Shown here piece by piece: positions 1 to 6,283 of a stretch of 23,090 nucleotides of DNA. The translations under genes and the position numbers were made by a program. Numbering within the stretch: the first letter of the stretch is position 1; the number at the start of each line of letters is the position of its first letter. The stretch is from the IMG/VR virus record IMGVR_UViG_3300047370_000063, positions 1 to 23,090 of that record. The stretch is one strand, 5' to 3'. The notes under the pieces are model-generated. The model did not search any database and had not been told where the DNA came from. It saw only the letters and a program-made list of their open reading frames with translations. This stretch comes from a virus.

Positions 1-9
1 ATCCATCAT
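1..9 (-). CDS. First codons of next minus-strand gene (cut by window edge)
   Basis: An ATG at 9-7 (followed by a second ATG at 6-4) sits 7 nt behind a GGAG Shine-Dalgarno sequence, in the same direction and with the same tight spacing as the gene upstream, whose stop is at 20-22. Only three codons are inside the window, so no function can be given. The ribosome site and operon context are the whole of the support. Confidence 0.35.
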
Positions 10-19
10 GCAATTTCTC

Positions 20-241
20 CTAGATTATTTCATAGACTTTTTTCATGATGTGATCGCGAGCGGTTGAGAACGGTGCCTCAAACCAGTCAGACGAACCCAT
101 CACTGTAGGCGCAATACCATACTTGAGGTATGCGTTCGCAAGTTCAGCGACACTGTTGGACTCACACACTGGACGGAATTCGTCGGAGTCATAGAGACGG
201 ATCGTTGAACCGTCTTCGGTACAAGAAATGTAATCTATCAT
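20..241 (-). CDS. Small hypothetical phage protein, 73 aa
   Basis: An acidic 73-residue protein with no motif that I recognise, no membrane segment and no cysteine pairs. The start is well supported: GGAGG lies 6 nt before the ATG, and this ATG overlaps the stop of the upstream gene by 4 nt (ATGA), which implies translational coupling. It is the second gene of an early operon driven by the promoter at 526-554. Its size, position and lack of homology signals fit an early accessory protein acting on the host, but that role is only inferred from context. Confidence 0.75.
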   Translation of the reverse strand: MIDYISCTEDGSTIRLYDSDEFRPVCESNSVAELANAYLKYGIAPTVMGSSDWFEAPFSTARDHIMKKVYEII

Positions 242-492
242 GCGGCACCTCCAATAAATGCATAACGAGGATTCTTACAAAACATTCCGATCTCATCGAA
301 ACCCATCAAACAAAAACCGTCTAAAGGATCGGTATCTGCCTCATACTCGACCAGTTCGAAACCGGCACGGAAATTCTTAACGTCTTTGATGTCTACTGGA
401 ATAACTTTCATGGCGACATCGTACTCTTCCTGTGTTAGGAAGGTAGCGTCTTCGTTGGTTTCTGTGTTGTCTGTCCAGTTCTCATTAGTCAT
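238..492 (-). CDS. Small hypothetical phage protein, 84 aa
   Basis: First gene of an early operon. It is an acidic 84-residue soluble protein with a Glu/Asp/Thr-rich N-terminus (residues 1-20) and a C-terminal half containing a short hydrophobic stretch and two cysteines. The start has a purine-rich GAGAGAG ribosome site about 7 nt upstream, and a clear sigma-70 promoter lies 34 nt before it at 526-554. The next gene overlaps it by 4 nt. I recognise no domain, and the function is unknown. Confidence 0.75.
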   Translation of the reverse strand: MTNENWTDNTETNEDATFLTQEEYDVAMKVIPVDIKDVKNFRAGFELVEYEADTDPLDGFCLMGFDEIGMFCKNPRYAFIGGAA

Positions 493-525
493 AATCTACT
501 CTCTCTTTATCAATTTAATGTAGAC

Positions 526-554
526 ATTATACATGTTTTTGAAACAGGAGTCAA
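526..554 (-). promoter_or_regulatory. Early sigma-70 promoter for 20-492
   Basis: Read on the minus strand, TTGACT (554-549) is followed after 17 nt by a perfect TATAAT (531-526). The spacer carries the CTGTTTC/ACATGT words found in other early promoters of this window. The start codon of the 84-aa gene lies 34 nt downstream of the -10 box. Recognition by host RNA polymerase is inferred from the consensus. Confidence 0.85.
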
Positions 555-629
555 CAACAAGAGCGAAAATAAATGGATTATTTTTAGAATATTTTGGAAT
601 AACCTTATAACTTTTTCGTATATAGAAAG

Positions 630-690
630 AAAAAAATAGGGAGTGGTCCACACTGCTGTCAGTCGCATTCTCCGAAAGACCGACTCCCCT
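630..690 (-). terminator. Terminator of the 699-1600 early operon
   Basis: Just after the stop at 699, the minus-strand transcript can form a long hairpin: GGGAGT-C-GGTC pairs with GACC-ACTCCC (one bulged C), with a small CTG/CAG hairpin inside the loop, followed by TATTTTTTT. The rest of the 493-698 intergenic region contains the promoter at 526-554 and AT-rich sequence; I see no gene in it. Confidence 0.75.
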
Positions 691-698
691 CTAAACTA

Positions 699-1160
699 TT
701 AACTGGCGAATCCGGTGCCGTCACACATGTAACAGTCTTCATCGCCGTAGTCATCGTACCCATAACCCGAACACTCTTGACACGTCTCATCAAGATCTTC
801 ATCCGAATAGTCGAACATGTCTTCGGTGTTCTCCATCGTCATCAACTGAGGATTGAAGGTCACCATCTTAGTGGTCATCTCCACGATGCGATCGATGGCA
901 ACATGGAAAAAGTCGTTCTCATACTTACCTTCATAGAGTCGTCCCGTCGTATAGGGTAGGACGTACTCAAACAACTCCTTATCGATCGCGCTTTTCTCAC
1001 GTAGGAACTTCAGGGCACCGGACGTATTGTTACCCATACCGTTGTTGTAAAAGTCGTAACGAAGGCGACCTGCAGCACGGATCATTTCACCAGCGACAGT
1101 AGCGGCGTTACCTTCACGAGGAACCAACTCTTCCCAGATTCGATCAAAAGTAGCAGTCAT
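699..1160 (-). CDS. Protein with C-terminal DnaJ-type zinc finger, 153 aa
   Basis: Residues 1-110 form a mostly helical domain that I do not recognise. After an acidic linker (residues 113-126) comes a CxxCSGYG motif at C127/C130 and a CxxCDGTG motif at C143/C146. These match the CxxCxGxG repeats of the DnaJ zinc finger, so one zinc site is expected. There is no J domain, so this is not a complete DnaJ. The start has GGAGG 7 nt upstream and overlaps the previous stop (TAATG). It is the last gene of an early operon, followed by a strong terminator at 630-690. It may bind a host or phage protein, but nothing in the sequence identifies a partner. Confidence 0.8.
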   Translation of the reverse strand: MTATFDRIWEELVPREGNAATVAGEMIRAAGRLRYDFYNNGMGNNTSGALKFLREKSAIDKELFEYVLPYTTGRLYEGKYENDFFHVAIDRIVEMTTKMVTFNPQLMTMENTEDMFDYSDEDLDETCQECSGYGYDDYGDEDCYMCDGTGFAS

Positions 1161-1459
1161 TAGATCACCTCCACACGGTTATCAAAATCAGTCAATGACA
1201 TTTCAAAAGGGACGTACATGATACGACCCACACGTTCCATATCGTGATTCACAGAACCTGTCTCAGAATCCTTAACAAAAACAGTGTATCCGTTACACAT
1301 ATGGACTTTACGGGGAAAGGTGTGGTGGGGTTTCGCCCAAATCTCACCTTTCTCAAGAACCTCACCTATGAGGTAAGAATCAGGACGATCGGGCATAGGT
1401 TGGAAGTCATATGCACGGATCATGTCTCCGACGTTCGCAGTGTTTTCAAATTTTAACAT
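1160..1459 (-). CDS. Hypothetical phage protein, 99 aa
   Basis: A 99-residue soluble protein in the middle of an early operon. An AAGGA ribosome site lies 6 nt before the ATG, and the stop overlaps the next start (TAATG). The protein is predicted to be mostly beta, with motifs such as GEVLEKGEIWAKPHHTFPRK near residues 32-51 that suggest a small barrel-like fold, but I cannot assign a family. There are no cysteine clusters or membrane segments. Function unknown. Confidence 0.75.
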   Translation of the reverse strand: MLKFENTANVGDMIRAYDFQPMPDRPDSYLIGEVLEKGEIWAKPHHTFPRKVHMCNGYTVFVKDSETGSVNHDMERVGRIMYVPFEMSLTDFDNRVEVI

Positions 1460-1468
1460 AATAAATCC

Positions 1469-1600
1469 TTAGTAGACGTAGGGTTCAACTGGGTGACCGG
1501 CGGCGAGTTGCATCGCAGTATAGACAAACATCCAAAGGATTGCTTGGCCGAAGATCACTTCAACATATCGCTGGGTAGTTGCGGGTTTCAGTTTGATCAT
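1469..1600 (-). CDS. Small membrane peptide, 43 aa
   Basis: A short gene between the early promoter at 1635-1664 and the 99-aa gene. The 43-residue product has a charged N-terminus (MIKLKPATTQRY), one hydrophobic segment at about residues 14-34 (including AILWMFVYTAM) and a Pro/Tyr-rich tail. A GAGAGAGAA purine tract lies about 5 nt before the ATG at 1600. An in-frame ATG at 1618 would add six residues but has a poorer ribosome site. As the first gene of an early operon it is likely to be translated. It is probably a single-span inner-membrane protein; its function is unknown. Confidence 0.6.
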   Translation of the reverse strand: MIKLKPATTQRYVEVIFGQAILWMFVYTAMQLAAGHPVEPYVY

Positions 1601-1634
1601 TTGGTTTCTCTCTCTCATCTCAACTTACAGGGTA

Positions 1635-1664
1635 AGTATAACACGATTTGGAAACATGTGTCAA
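1635..1664 (-). promoter_or_regulatory. Early sigma-70 promoter for 699-1600
   Basis: On the minus strand a perfect TTGACA (1664-1659), inside the extended word AAGTGTTGACA, is followed by TATACT with an 18-nt spacer (or TTATAC with 17). It stands directly upstream of the 43-aa membrane peptide and shares the spacer word ATGTTTCCAAA with the promoter at 20066-20094. Confidence 0.8.
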
Positions 1665-1693
1665 CACTTTTTGAAAACTTTTTTATGGTAATT

Positions 1694-2095
1694 TTACCAA
1701 TACGCCTTTGTTAACCAAACTTCCTTTTCGAACGCTTCAATCTCCCAAGGTTGACTGCGATAGGGAATCATCACATCTTCAGGGATGCGGTCTCTTTTCC
1801 ATCGATCCATGTCGGCGTTTAATTCCTTGCGAATGAACTGTTTGACGTGGACCAGTTCGTGGGCAAGAGTCTGGGCTATCTCACCAGCACTCTGATTAGT
1901 GTTAATCTGGACACCAATCACGTCTTTTTCTTCAACATGACAAAGACCCATCTCTTCAATGTTTTTAGTGAAGTGAACAAACACGCTAATGTCTCTTTTG
2001 AAGGACCGTGGTAATAAGTCATTGATGACATTAATTGCAAACTCTTCGTATCTTTTCCGATTCTTAACTCGGCCTCCAAATTCTAAAGTAATCAA
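1694..2095 (-). CDS. Zincin-like metalloprotease domain protein, 133 aa
   Basis: A small single-domain protein with the zinc protease signature HELVH at residues 79-83 (H79, E80, H83), in the context AHELVHVKQ, followed by PWEIEAFEKE at about 117-125 that can supply the glutamate third ligand. This arrangement is typical of SprT-like and related zincin families. Phages carry many such small, poorly characterised zincins. The likely start is a TTG at 2095, with AGGAG 9 nt upstream inside the end of the previous gene; no ATG is available near it. It is the last gene of the early operon 1694-3558. A peptidase activity is predicted from the motif; the substrate is unknown. Confidence 0.8.
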   Translation of the reverse strand: MITLEFGGRVKNRKRYEEFAINVINDLLPRSFKRDISVFVHFTKNIEEMGLCHVEEKDVIGVQINTNQSAGEIAQTLAHELVHVKQFIRKELNADMDRWKRDRIPEDVMIPYRSQPWEIEAFEKEVWLTKAYW

Positions 2096-2101
2096 ATTTG
2101 A

Positions 2102-2437
2102 TTATCTCCTCATAGACGCAAGGTCTTTCATCTGTTGTTCGTCAATTACGGGAATCGCATTTGACTTGTGCATAGTACCGATACCCTTTACGAGAGTTCC
2201 AGTGTACTCTTTTCGTTCGGGCTTAGAACATGACTCCGGTGTTGCGAAGTCTGACCGACTGGGGTACTGATTTGACTCCGCGCATCTTTGCTCTGCATAT
2301 GAAAGGATGCGCGTTGGTTTCGTTGTCTTGATTGCACGGAACGCTGGCGGTTGGTATTTCCCATAAACTTCTCCTTTAGGTTTCACTTTTTTAATCTTAC
2401 GACCACTAGGGGTATGTCTCATTGAACCGTGAATCAT
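2102..2437 (-). CDS. Hypothetical basic phage protein, 111 aa
   Basis: A basic, low-hydrophobicity 111-residue protein rich in Lys, Arg, Pro and Ser, with an N-terminal run of lysines (KIKKVKPKGEVYGKY), so it may be largely disordered or bind nucleic acid. The start overlaps the stop of the HNH gene by 4 nt (ATGA), and an AGGTG lies just upstream. The stop lies 6 nt before the TTG start of the protease gene, and the ribosome site of that gene is inside this gene's end. I recognise no domain. Confidence 0.75.
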   Translation of the reverse strand: MIHGSMRHTPSGRKIKKVKPKGEVYGKYQPPAFRAIKTTKPTRILSYAEQRCAESNQYPSRSDFATPESCSKPERKEYTGTLVKGIGTMHKSNAIPVIDEQQMKDLASMRR

Positions 2438-2847
2438 ACTGCACCTATTAAGTGTGGGTTTCTCTCATTAAAATGCAATTCATTATGGCACCCTCCACAT
2501 AAGACCATACATTTATCAACCTCAGACTGCCATTTGGCAAGTCCACCTTTAGTCAGATCTGAAGGGTTGCCAGTCTTGTCTCCATTCGGATGATGAAATG
2601 TCATTCTCCTCCATCCTACCATGCCACAATTTTCACATTGATTGTATTTTTCTGCACGAATCTCATAGATTTTGCGTTTCCGATCAGATTCGTATCCTCT
2701 GTTCGAAAAGGTGTGACATGGTTTGCACCTAGATAAAAATCTACGAGTACCATCAACATTCCACCCGTTGAAGTGGAACATGCTTTCTTCCTTAACCTCA
2801 CTGGTTCGCTTGGTCTCTTTACATAAAGTACATTTTTTTGTCTTCAT
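2434..2847 (-). CDS. HNH-type zinc-binding endonuclease-like protein, 137 aa
   Basis: The protein has paired cysteines C6/C9 and C41/C44 (an N-terminal zinc knuckle), then CENCG at 71-75, an HH pair in TFHHPNGDKTG at 85-86, and CxxxCxxCHNELH at 113-125 (C117, C120, H121, H125). The second half matches the HNH/beta-beta-alpha-metal nuclease layout, in which the HH pair and a distal histidine hold the catalytic metal and the CxxC pairs hold a structural zinc. It could be a free-standing homing endonuclease or a host-DNA nuclease. Start and stop overlap both neighbours by 4 nt, so it seems integrated in the operon rather than recently inserted. Confidence 0.8.
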   Translation of the reverse strand: MKTKKCTLCKETKRTSEVKEESMFHFNGWNVDGTRRFLSRCKPCHTFSNRGYESDRKRKIYEIRAEKYNQCENCGMVGWRRMTFHHPNGDKTGNPSDLTKGGLAKWQSEVDKCMVLCGGCHNELHFNERNPHLIGAV

Positions 2848-3011
2848 AGTTCTTTCTCTATTCGACGTAGTATCTGTTGCATCGCACCCAACTCTGCTGT
2901 TAAGAAATGCAACTTGGTGTTGGGTGATGTGTTGTCAACGGGAAGATTTCGTATCTGGTCCATCTTCTCAGAGAGTTCTTCTTTGATGATCTTAAGCACT
3001 TGCTCTTTCAT
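2844..3011 (-). CDS. Small coiled-coil hypothetical protein, 55 aa
   Basis: A short gene nested between two larger ones: its start lies 20 nt inside the end of the 188-aa gene and its stop overlaps the HNH start (ATGA). The 55-residue product is almost entirely charged helix with heptad-like leucines and isoleucines in both halves (MKEQVLKIIKEELSEKMDQI, then LGAMQQILRRIEKEL), broken by a loop with NLPVDNTSPN, so a helical hairpin is likely. No purine-rich site is strong, and translation is probably coupled to the upstream gene. Function unknown. Confidence 0.65.
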   Translation of the reverse strand: MKEQVLKIIKEELSEKMDQIRNLPVDNTSPNTKLHFLTAELGAMQQILRRIEKEL

Positions 3012-3558
3012 TCTTTACCTCAAACCATGATGGGACGGAACGACTAGTCCACGTCATACTAAACCGATCTTGCTTGGTCTGATAGAATGCACGGTATGAC
3101 TCTACTGGGTCAGACATCATACACTCAGGGTTGGAACCCATAGCAAGCTTGAACGGTGTCCGCTCGACGTGTGGTATACGCGCCGGTGGAGTGAGTAATA
3201 TATCACGTAGAAGGGTGTCTGTCAAGTGTCGTTTACCATAACGATACATATATTCATCACAGAGAGCGATGAAGTGCTTGTAGTGCCAGATGTAATTGCA
3301 GATAGATTCCATCGTCCAGATGGTGCAGGGGTGTCCGTGATGGACTGCTTTGTAGAGTTGGTCGTCTAGGGTAGGATGATCGTAGTACTTGATCATGGTC
3401 TTACCAGACTTGGAAGGTTTGCGATAAGATTGACCGTCAAGCATACGATGTGCTGTTGACAACATCTGTGCAGACTCGACGATCATTTTGACAACATGTT
3501 TGTCACACTGTTCTTGTGCAGATATGACAGGACATTCGTTCAGTATAAATATGTTCAT
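2992..3558 (-). CDS. Conserved phage protein of unknown function, 188 aa
   Basis: The N-terminus reads MNIFILNECPVISAQEQCDKHVVKM, followed by ESAQMLSTAHRML. I recognise this as a conserved type seen in marine T4-like phages without known function. The protein is rich in His, Tyr and Trp, with conserved-looking HGHPCTIWT and YKHFIALCDEYMYRYGK stretches. Upstream in-frame starts at about 3612 or 3582 are unlikely, because the -10 box of the promoter is at 3599-3594, so the ATG at 3558 is chosen. It is the first gene of the early operon that runs through the HNH and protease genes. Confidence 0.75.
   Translation of the reverse strand: MNIFILNECPVISAQEQCDKHVVKMIVESAQMLSTAHRMLDGQSYRKPSKSGKTMIKYYDHPTLDDQLYKAVHHGHPCTIWTMESICNYIWHYKHFIALCDEYMYRYGKRHLTDTLLRDILLTPPARIPHVERTPFKLAMGSNPECMMSDPVESYRAFYQTKQDRFSMTWTSRSVPSWFEVKNERASA
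3544..3551 (+). promoter_or_regulatory. Distal late promoter (TATAAATA) for the plus-strand unit
   Basis: An exact T4-type late -10 element on the plus strand, lying inside the first codons of the divergent minus-strand gene. Transcription would begin near 3557 and give a leader of about 90 nt before the gene at 3648. The same bases encode Ile-Phe-Ile of the minus-strand protein, so chance or double use is possible. Confidence 0.5.
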
Positions 3559-3593
3559 AATTGTGGTATTTACTCTCCCCATTGGATAGAGAT

Positions 3594-3622
3594 ATTTTAC
3601 CACCAAAAACACGTACTGTCAA
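3594..3622 (-). promoter_or_regulatory. Early sigma-70 promoter for 1694-3558
   Basis: On the minus strand a perfect TTGACA (3622-3617), within AAAGTGTTGACA, is separated by 17 nt from TAAAAT (3599-3594). It lies between the two plus-strand late elements at 3544 and 3634, so early and late transcription are divergent and physically interleaved here. Confidence 0.85.
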
Positions 3623-3633
3623 CACTTTTTTTG

Positions 3634-3641
3634 TATAAATA
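3634..3641 (+). promoter_or_regulatory. Proximal late promoter (TATAAATA) for the plus-strand unit
   Basis: An exact TATAAATA preceded by a run of seven T, as is usual for T4-type late promoters. A start site about 6 nt downstream would fall at or next to the ATG at 3648, which would make a leaderless message. Confidence 0.75.
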
Positions 3642-3647
3642 TACCGT

Positions 3648-3902
3648 ATGGATAATGAACTTTTTGACTTTGGTTTCACCCTAGTCGACGAATCAGAACT
3701 CGAATCTGCGCAGAGATTAGAGTCTGTCGAGTCTTCAGTCGATGAATACCAAGCGCGCTTAGATCTTTTATATGACGCGATACTGCCCTTGCTAGCAAAC
3801 TTGAAGATGAGTCCTGAGAAGGAATACATCCTATGGCCGGATCGCGTTGATAAGATCGAAAAATTTGAAACACACATTCAAAACATTTACAAGGGAAACT
3901 AA
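3648..3902 (+). CDS. Conserved acidic phage protein, 84 aa, late-expressed
   Basis: An 84-residue acidic protein beginning MDNELFDFGFTLVDESELE, then a helical region with LDLLYDAILPLLANL and a C-terminal helix ending in HIQNIYKGN. I recall similar short proteins with an N-terminal DFGFT motif in marine T4-like phages, without known function. No upstream in-frame start exists (a TAA lies 12 nt before), and there is no Shine-Dalgarno sequence, which fits a leaderless message from the late promoter at 3634. It stands 3 nt before the 285-aa gene, so the two form one late transcription unit. Confidence 0.8.
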   Translation: MDNELFDFGFTLVDESELESAQRLESVESSVDEYQARLDLLYDAILPLLANLKMSPEKEYILWPDRVDKIEKFETHIQNIYKGN

Positions 3903-3905
3903 CCA

Positions 3906-4763
3906 ATGTTTTTTAACACAAAACTAGAAACCATTGTTCGTAAGCCTGGGTTAGAGCAGACTGTTCGCGGCGTAGAGAAAGAAAATCTTTCACGTGATAT
4001 CAACGGCGAAATGAAGTCGTGGACACAGTCAGAAGGCACTTATGTACGTTGGGCGGATGAAGATGTCAACGTAGTAGAAGAAGGCCTAAATCGTGCACCA
4101 ATGTTCTGCAACATGATCGCAAATCGCGGTTACTCAAACATTCTTTTTGTAGGTCATCACCAAGCGTCTCAGTCACACTGGATGCTAGATCAATACGCTG
4201 GTCGTATGATTGATGTGATGCCGCCTGAAAGAACTGGTATGCAGACATTCCCAGACTTAAACATTGTCGCACAATTCATTCCAGCATGGTGGAAGTGGGG
4301 AAAGTATGACGCAAGCATGACTGTCATGGCACCACCATCACCTTCACATCAAGGTGCAATGCACAATGCAGTATACCCAGCGATGGGAGTAGATGAAAAT
4401 ACGATGCCTTGTTCGTCTCAGTATCAACATGGTATGAGTTCATGGGAAATGAACGGTTCGACTTCAGAGAAGTTCGACGCAGTAGTATTCTTAGGTGTGC
4501 CTATGGCGCATCCTGAAACAGGATTTGAAGAAGATCAAGTACGTGAGATGTTCGCACCTCATTGTACAGAGGACTTCGACATCATTGATATTTGGTATGG
4601 TGCTCCTACCCCTAACCGTTGGATAAACGGTGAAGAACAAGATTCTTCAGTAGGTGTAGAGGAAGCATTTGCGGTAAGATCTATTTGGGATGGTGATGTT
4701 CAATCTCAGGGCGGCCGCCCAGAGGAAGAGATGATCATGAAAGGTATGGTCAAAATCTTCTAA
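3906..4763 (+). CDS. Unknown late protein, Met- and Trp-rich, 285 aa
   Basis: A soluble 285-residue protein with about 20 methionines and many Trp/Pro/His residues. Visible blocks are GYSNILFVGHHQASQSHWM (about 75-93), FIPAWWKWGKYDASMTVM and, in the last third, FDAVVFLGVPMAHPETGF followed by DFDIIDIWYGAPTPNRW, which reads like alternating strands and helices of an alpha/beta fold. I do not recognise a family. AAGGGAA lies 10 nt before the ATG. It is the second and last gene of the plus-strand late unit and ends at the bidirectional terminator. Late timing would fit a virion or assembly protein, but this is only inference. Confidence 0.8.
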   Translation: MFFNTKLETIVRKPGLEQTVRGVEKENLSRDINGEMKSWTQSEGTYVRWADEDVNVVEEGLNRAPMFCNMIANRGYSNILFVGHHQASQSHWMLDQYAGRMIDVMPPERTGMQTFPDLNIVAQFIPAWWKWGKYDASMTVMAPPSPSHQGAMHNAVYPAMGVDENTMPCSSQYQHGMSSWEMNGSTSEKFDAVVFLGVPMAHPETGFEEDQVREMFAPHCTEDFDIIDIWYGAPTPNRWINGEEQDSSVGVEEAFAVRSIWDGDVQSQGGRPEEEMIMKGMVKIF

Positions 4764-4787
4764 AACTTACCCGACAAGTAAGAACCA

Positions 4788-4812
4788 AAAGGGGGACCAT
4801 GTGTCCCCCTTT
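4788..4812. terminator. Bidirectional terminator between convergent genes
   Basis: A perfect 10-bp stem (AAAGGGGGAC with GTCCCCCTTT, loop CATGT) with flanking A and T runs, so it can end transcription in both directions. It lies between the stop of the plus-strand 285-aa gene (4763) and the stop of the minus-strand 42-aa gene (4816). Confidence 0.9.
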
Positions 4813-4815
4813 CTT

Positions 4816-4944
4816 TTATATGAAGTATAGTATGAGTCCAGCGACACCACACCAGATCAGAACGTTGGGATAATCTTCCCAACAATGTTTGATGTCTACC
4901 CCAGTATACTTGATAAAATCTAAAACTTTTTTAATCTGTTTCAT
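4816..4944 (-). CDS. Small membrane protein, 42 aa
   Basis: A 42-residue protein with a basic N-terminal helix (MKQIKKVLDFIKYTG), a short polar middle and one C-terminal hydrophobic segment (PNVLIWCGVAGLILYFI, about residues 26-42). The start lies 13 nt inside the end of the sialyltransferase-like gene, with a GGAGG about 11 nt upstream. A longer reading of the same frame back to 5091 would lie wholly within the upstream gene and is rejected. It is probably a single-span membrane peptide at the end of the operon, just before the convergent terminator. Function unknown. Confidence 0.6.
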   Translation of the reverse strand: MKQIKKVLDFIKYTGVDIKHCWEDYPNVLIWCGVAGLILYFI

Positions 4945-5587
4945 CCAGTTTCCCGACCTCCACCGTAACGTTTTCTGGCAATATGAGTTTAATGTCCGCA
5001 TGTGAGTGGTGAATGATAAATTTGGTATCTTTAAACTCTGTAAAGAATTTCGTCCAAATTGGTCTCCAATTTGATGACATGCGGTGTACATTTAGAGCAC
5101 TGCGATCACTGGTCAAAAAGTTATCAGTATAACTGTTGAGGTTCATGTCGAACATTGAGTCGAACCCGTACATGTGAACTTCGGTTGCTTTCATAATTCT
5201 ACACACGTAGTCTGCTGCGACGTGACCACACGAATAGTTTGTCGCCGCCTCTTCCAGTTTGTGGCCTGGTAGTTGTGCATACTTAGGAACGTAGGTGTGG
5301 AACCCTTTCACGTTCTGTGCGTACTTTAAGTAAAATGATGGTTTTTGTTCCATCCAACGACGGGGTCTAGTACCAAGAATCCAGTCATACTTCCCTAACT
5401 CGATTTTACCTTCGTCTAGTGCGATCATCATTTTGAAATCGACCATAACCGAAGCGTAAACCTCTATCGATAACATGTCTAAAGGCGGCATATTGCATAC
5501 GACATTAGACCCTGTTGGGTATGTTCCATCTAAACGTCTTTTGAAAAGACCCGCATTGTCGCCGTTACCGATTAAATTAACCTTCAT
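4931..5587 (-). CDS. Sialyltransferase-like (GT29/GT42-type) protein, 218 aa
   Basis: The N-terminus (MKVNLIGNGDNAGLFKRR) resembles the VGNSGN region of sialylmotif L in GT29 enzymes, with CNMPP after it where acceptor or donor contacts usually lie. Residues 119-144 (SCGHVAADYVCRIM, then EVHMYGFDSMF) resemble sialylmotif S, which has the form STG-A-A-EV-YGF. Both motifs sit in the expected order and spacing for a compact Rossmann-like transferase. The start at 5587 overlaps the upstream stop (TAATG); a longer form starting at 5647 would begin inside that gene. CMP-sugar use is not shown, and this is a fold-level guess. It may belong to the glycan-modifying set of this region. Confidence 0.6.
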   Translation of the reverse strand: MKVNLIGNGDNAGLFKRRLDGTYPTGSNVVCNMPPLDMLSIEVYASVMVDFKMMIALDEGKIELGKYDWILGTRPRRWMEQKPSFYLKYAQNVKGFHTYVPKYAQLPGHKLEEAATNYSCGHVAADYVCRIMKATEVHMYGFDSMFDMNLNSYTDNFLTSDRSALNVHRMSSNWRPIWTKFFTEFKDTKFIIHHSHADIKLILPENVTVEVGKLDETD

Positions 5588-5940
5588 TATCTCTGACCCT
5601 TTGGGTGATACGATCCATAGACGCAATGCATCAATTCGTGTCCCCATGTTTCCATTTGATTATAATCTTTAGAACCTTTTGGTTCTACAACGTATATATC
5701 ACATCTTTTGACCTTGTTTAGGTCATCTTTAGGATGCGCCCACTGAGCGAGACCTTCAACCTCGTCACCCTCTTTTCGTTTTAAGTGCTTGTTGAGTTGA
5801 CGTTGTGATGAGAATGTCTGTACTCGAATATCGACATATTCTCCTGTGGTGTCGTGTGTCTTGTTTAGTGGCGAAGGAATTGGATCACACGAAACCATTA
5901 TTCCTAATAAAACTACCGCGCCGATTATTTTAATATTCAT
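5587..5940 (-). CDS. Predicted lipoprotein with HExxH zinc motif, 117 aa
   Basis: The N-terminus MNIKIIGAVVLLGIMVSC is a classic lipoprotein signal: lysine, a hydrophobic core, then a lipobox-like MVSC with the modified cysteine at residue 18. The C-terminal region holds TWGHELMHCVYGSYH, where HELMH is a zincin HExxH motif and the histidine six residues on could be a third ligand. The mature protein would be anchored in a membrane facing the periplasm. The start at 5940 is chosen because it places the signal at the N-terminus; an in-frame start 12 nt upstream is possible. It overlaps the nuclease gene by 11 nt. Protease or amidase activity on the envelope is conceivable but untested. Confidence 0.7.
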   Translation of the reverse strand: MNIKIIGAVVLLGIMVSCDPIPSPLNKTHDTTGEYVDIRVQTFSSQRQLNKHLKRKEGDEVEGLAQWAHPKDDLNKVKRCDIYVVEPKGSKDYNQMETWGHELMHCVYGSYHPKGQR

Positions 5941-6283
5941 ACCTGACCGCATGTCCTTCGAAGGTGAGTAAGGTATTCAGATTTTGTTGACCGTCGGGCG
6001 TATCTATGATGATCTCGCCGAGTATGCGACCGAACTTTCCCTTGCCGTCCTTCTTGGATCGAAGGATTACTTTAGATCCGTTGGGAGCCATACGTTCGAC
6101 AAAGTCTTTCGCGGCCAGACCTTTCTGCTTTTCGTGCAAGTCTCTTGTTCTTGTCTCGAACGCGTCGATACCAAAGAGGCGAACCCTTTGATTAGCGTAT
6201 AAGACACCAAAACCAAGATCGATATCAAGGTCAACAGTATCACCATCAACCCACCTGCGAATAGTCGCACTATATTCATACAT
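5930..6283 (-). CDS. Staphylococcal-nuclease-like (SNase) protein, 117 aa
   Basis: A single SNase (thermonuclease) OB-fold domain. DGDT at 13-16, VRLFGIDAFETR at 34-45 (R35, D40, E43) and KFGRILGEI at 83-91 (R86) correspond to the calcium-binding and catalytic residues of staphylococcal nuclease (D21, R35, D40, E43, R87). There is no signal peptide, so it would act in the cytoplasm, probably on host DNA or RNA. Length is close to one bare domain. It starts directly after the stop of the 72-aa gene. Similar nucleases are widespread in marine phages. The catalytic set seems intact. Confidence 0.85.
   Translation of the reverse strand: MYEYSATIRRWVDGDTVDLDIDLGFGVLYANQRVRLFGIDAFETRTRDLHEKQKGLAAKDFVERMAPNGSKVILRSKKDGKGKFGRILGEIIIDTPDGQQNLNTLLTFEGHAVRYEY

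Noticed and set aside
3503-3877. A 124-codon minus-strand frame opposite the 84-aa plus-strand gene
   Set aside because: It runs through both promoters at 3594-3641, lacks a ribosome site and has low-complexity Ser/Lys composition, as expected of an antisense shadow.
4816-5091. A 91-codon version of the 42-aa membrane protein
   Set aside because: The extra codons overlap the sialyltransferase-like gene and show no protein-like pattern; the start at 4944 matches the operon spacing.
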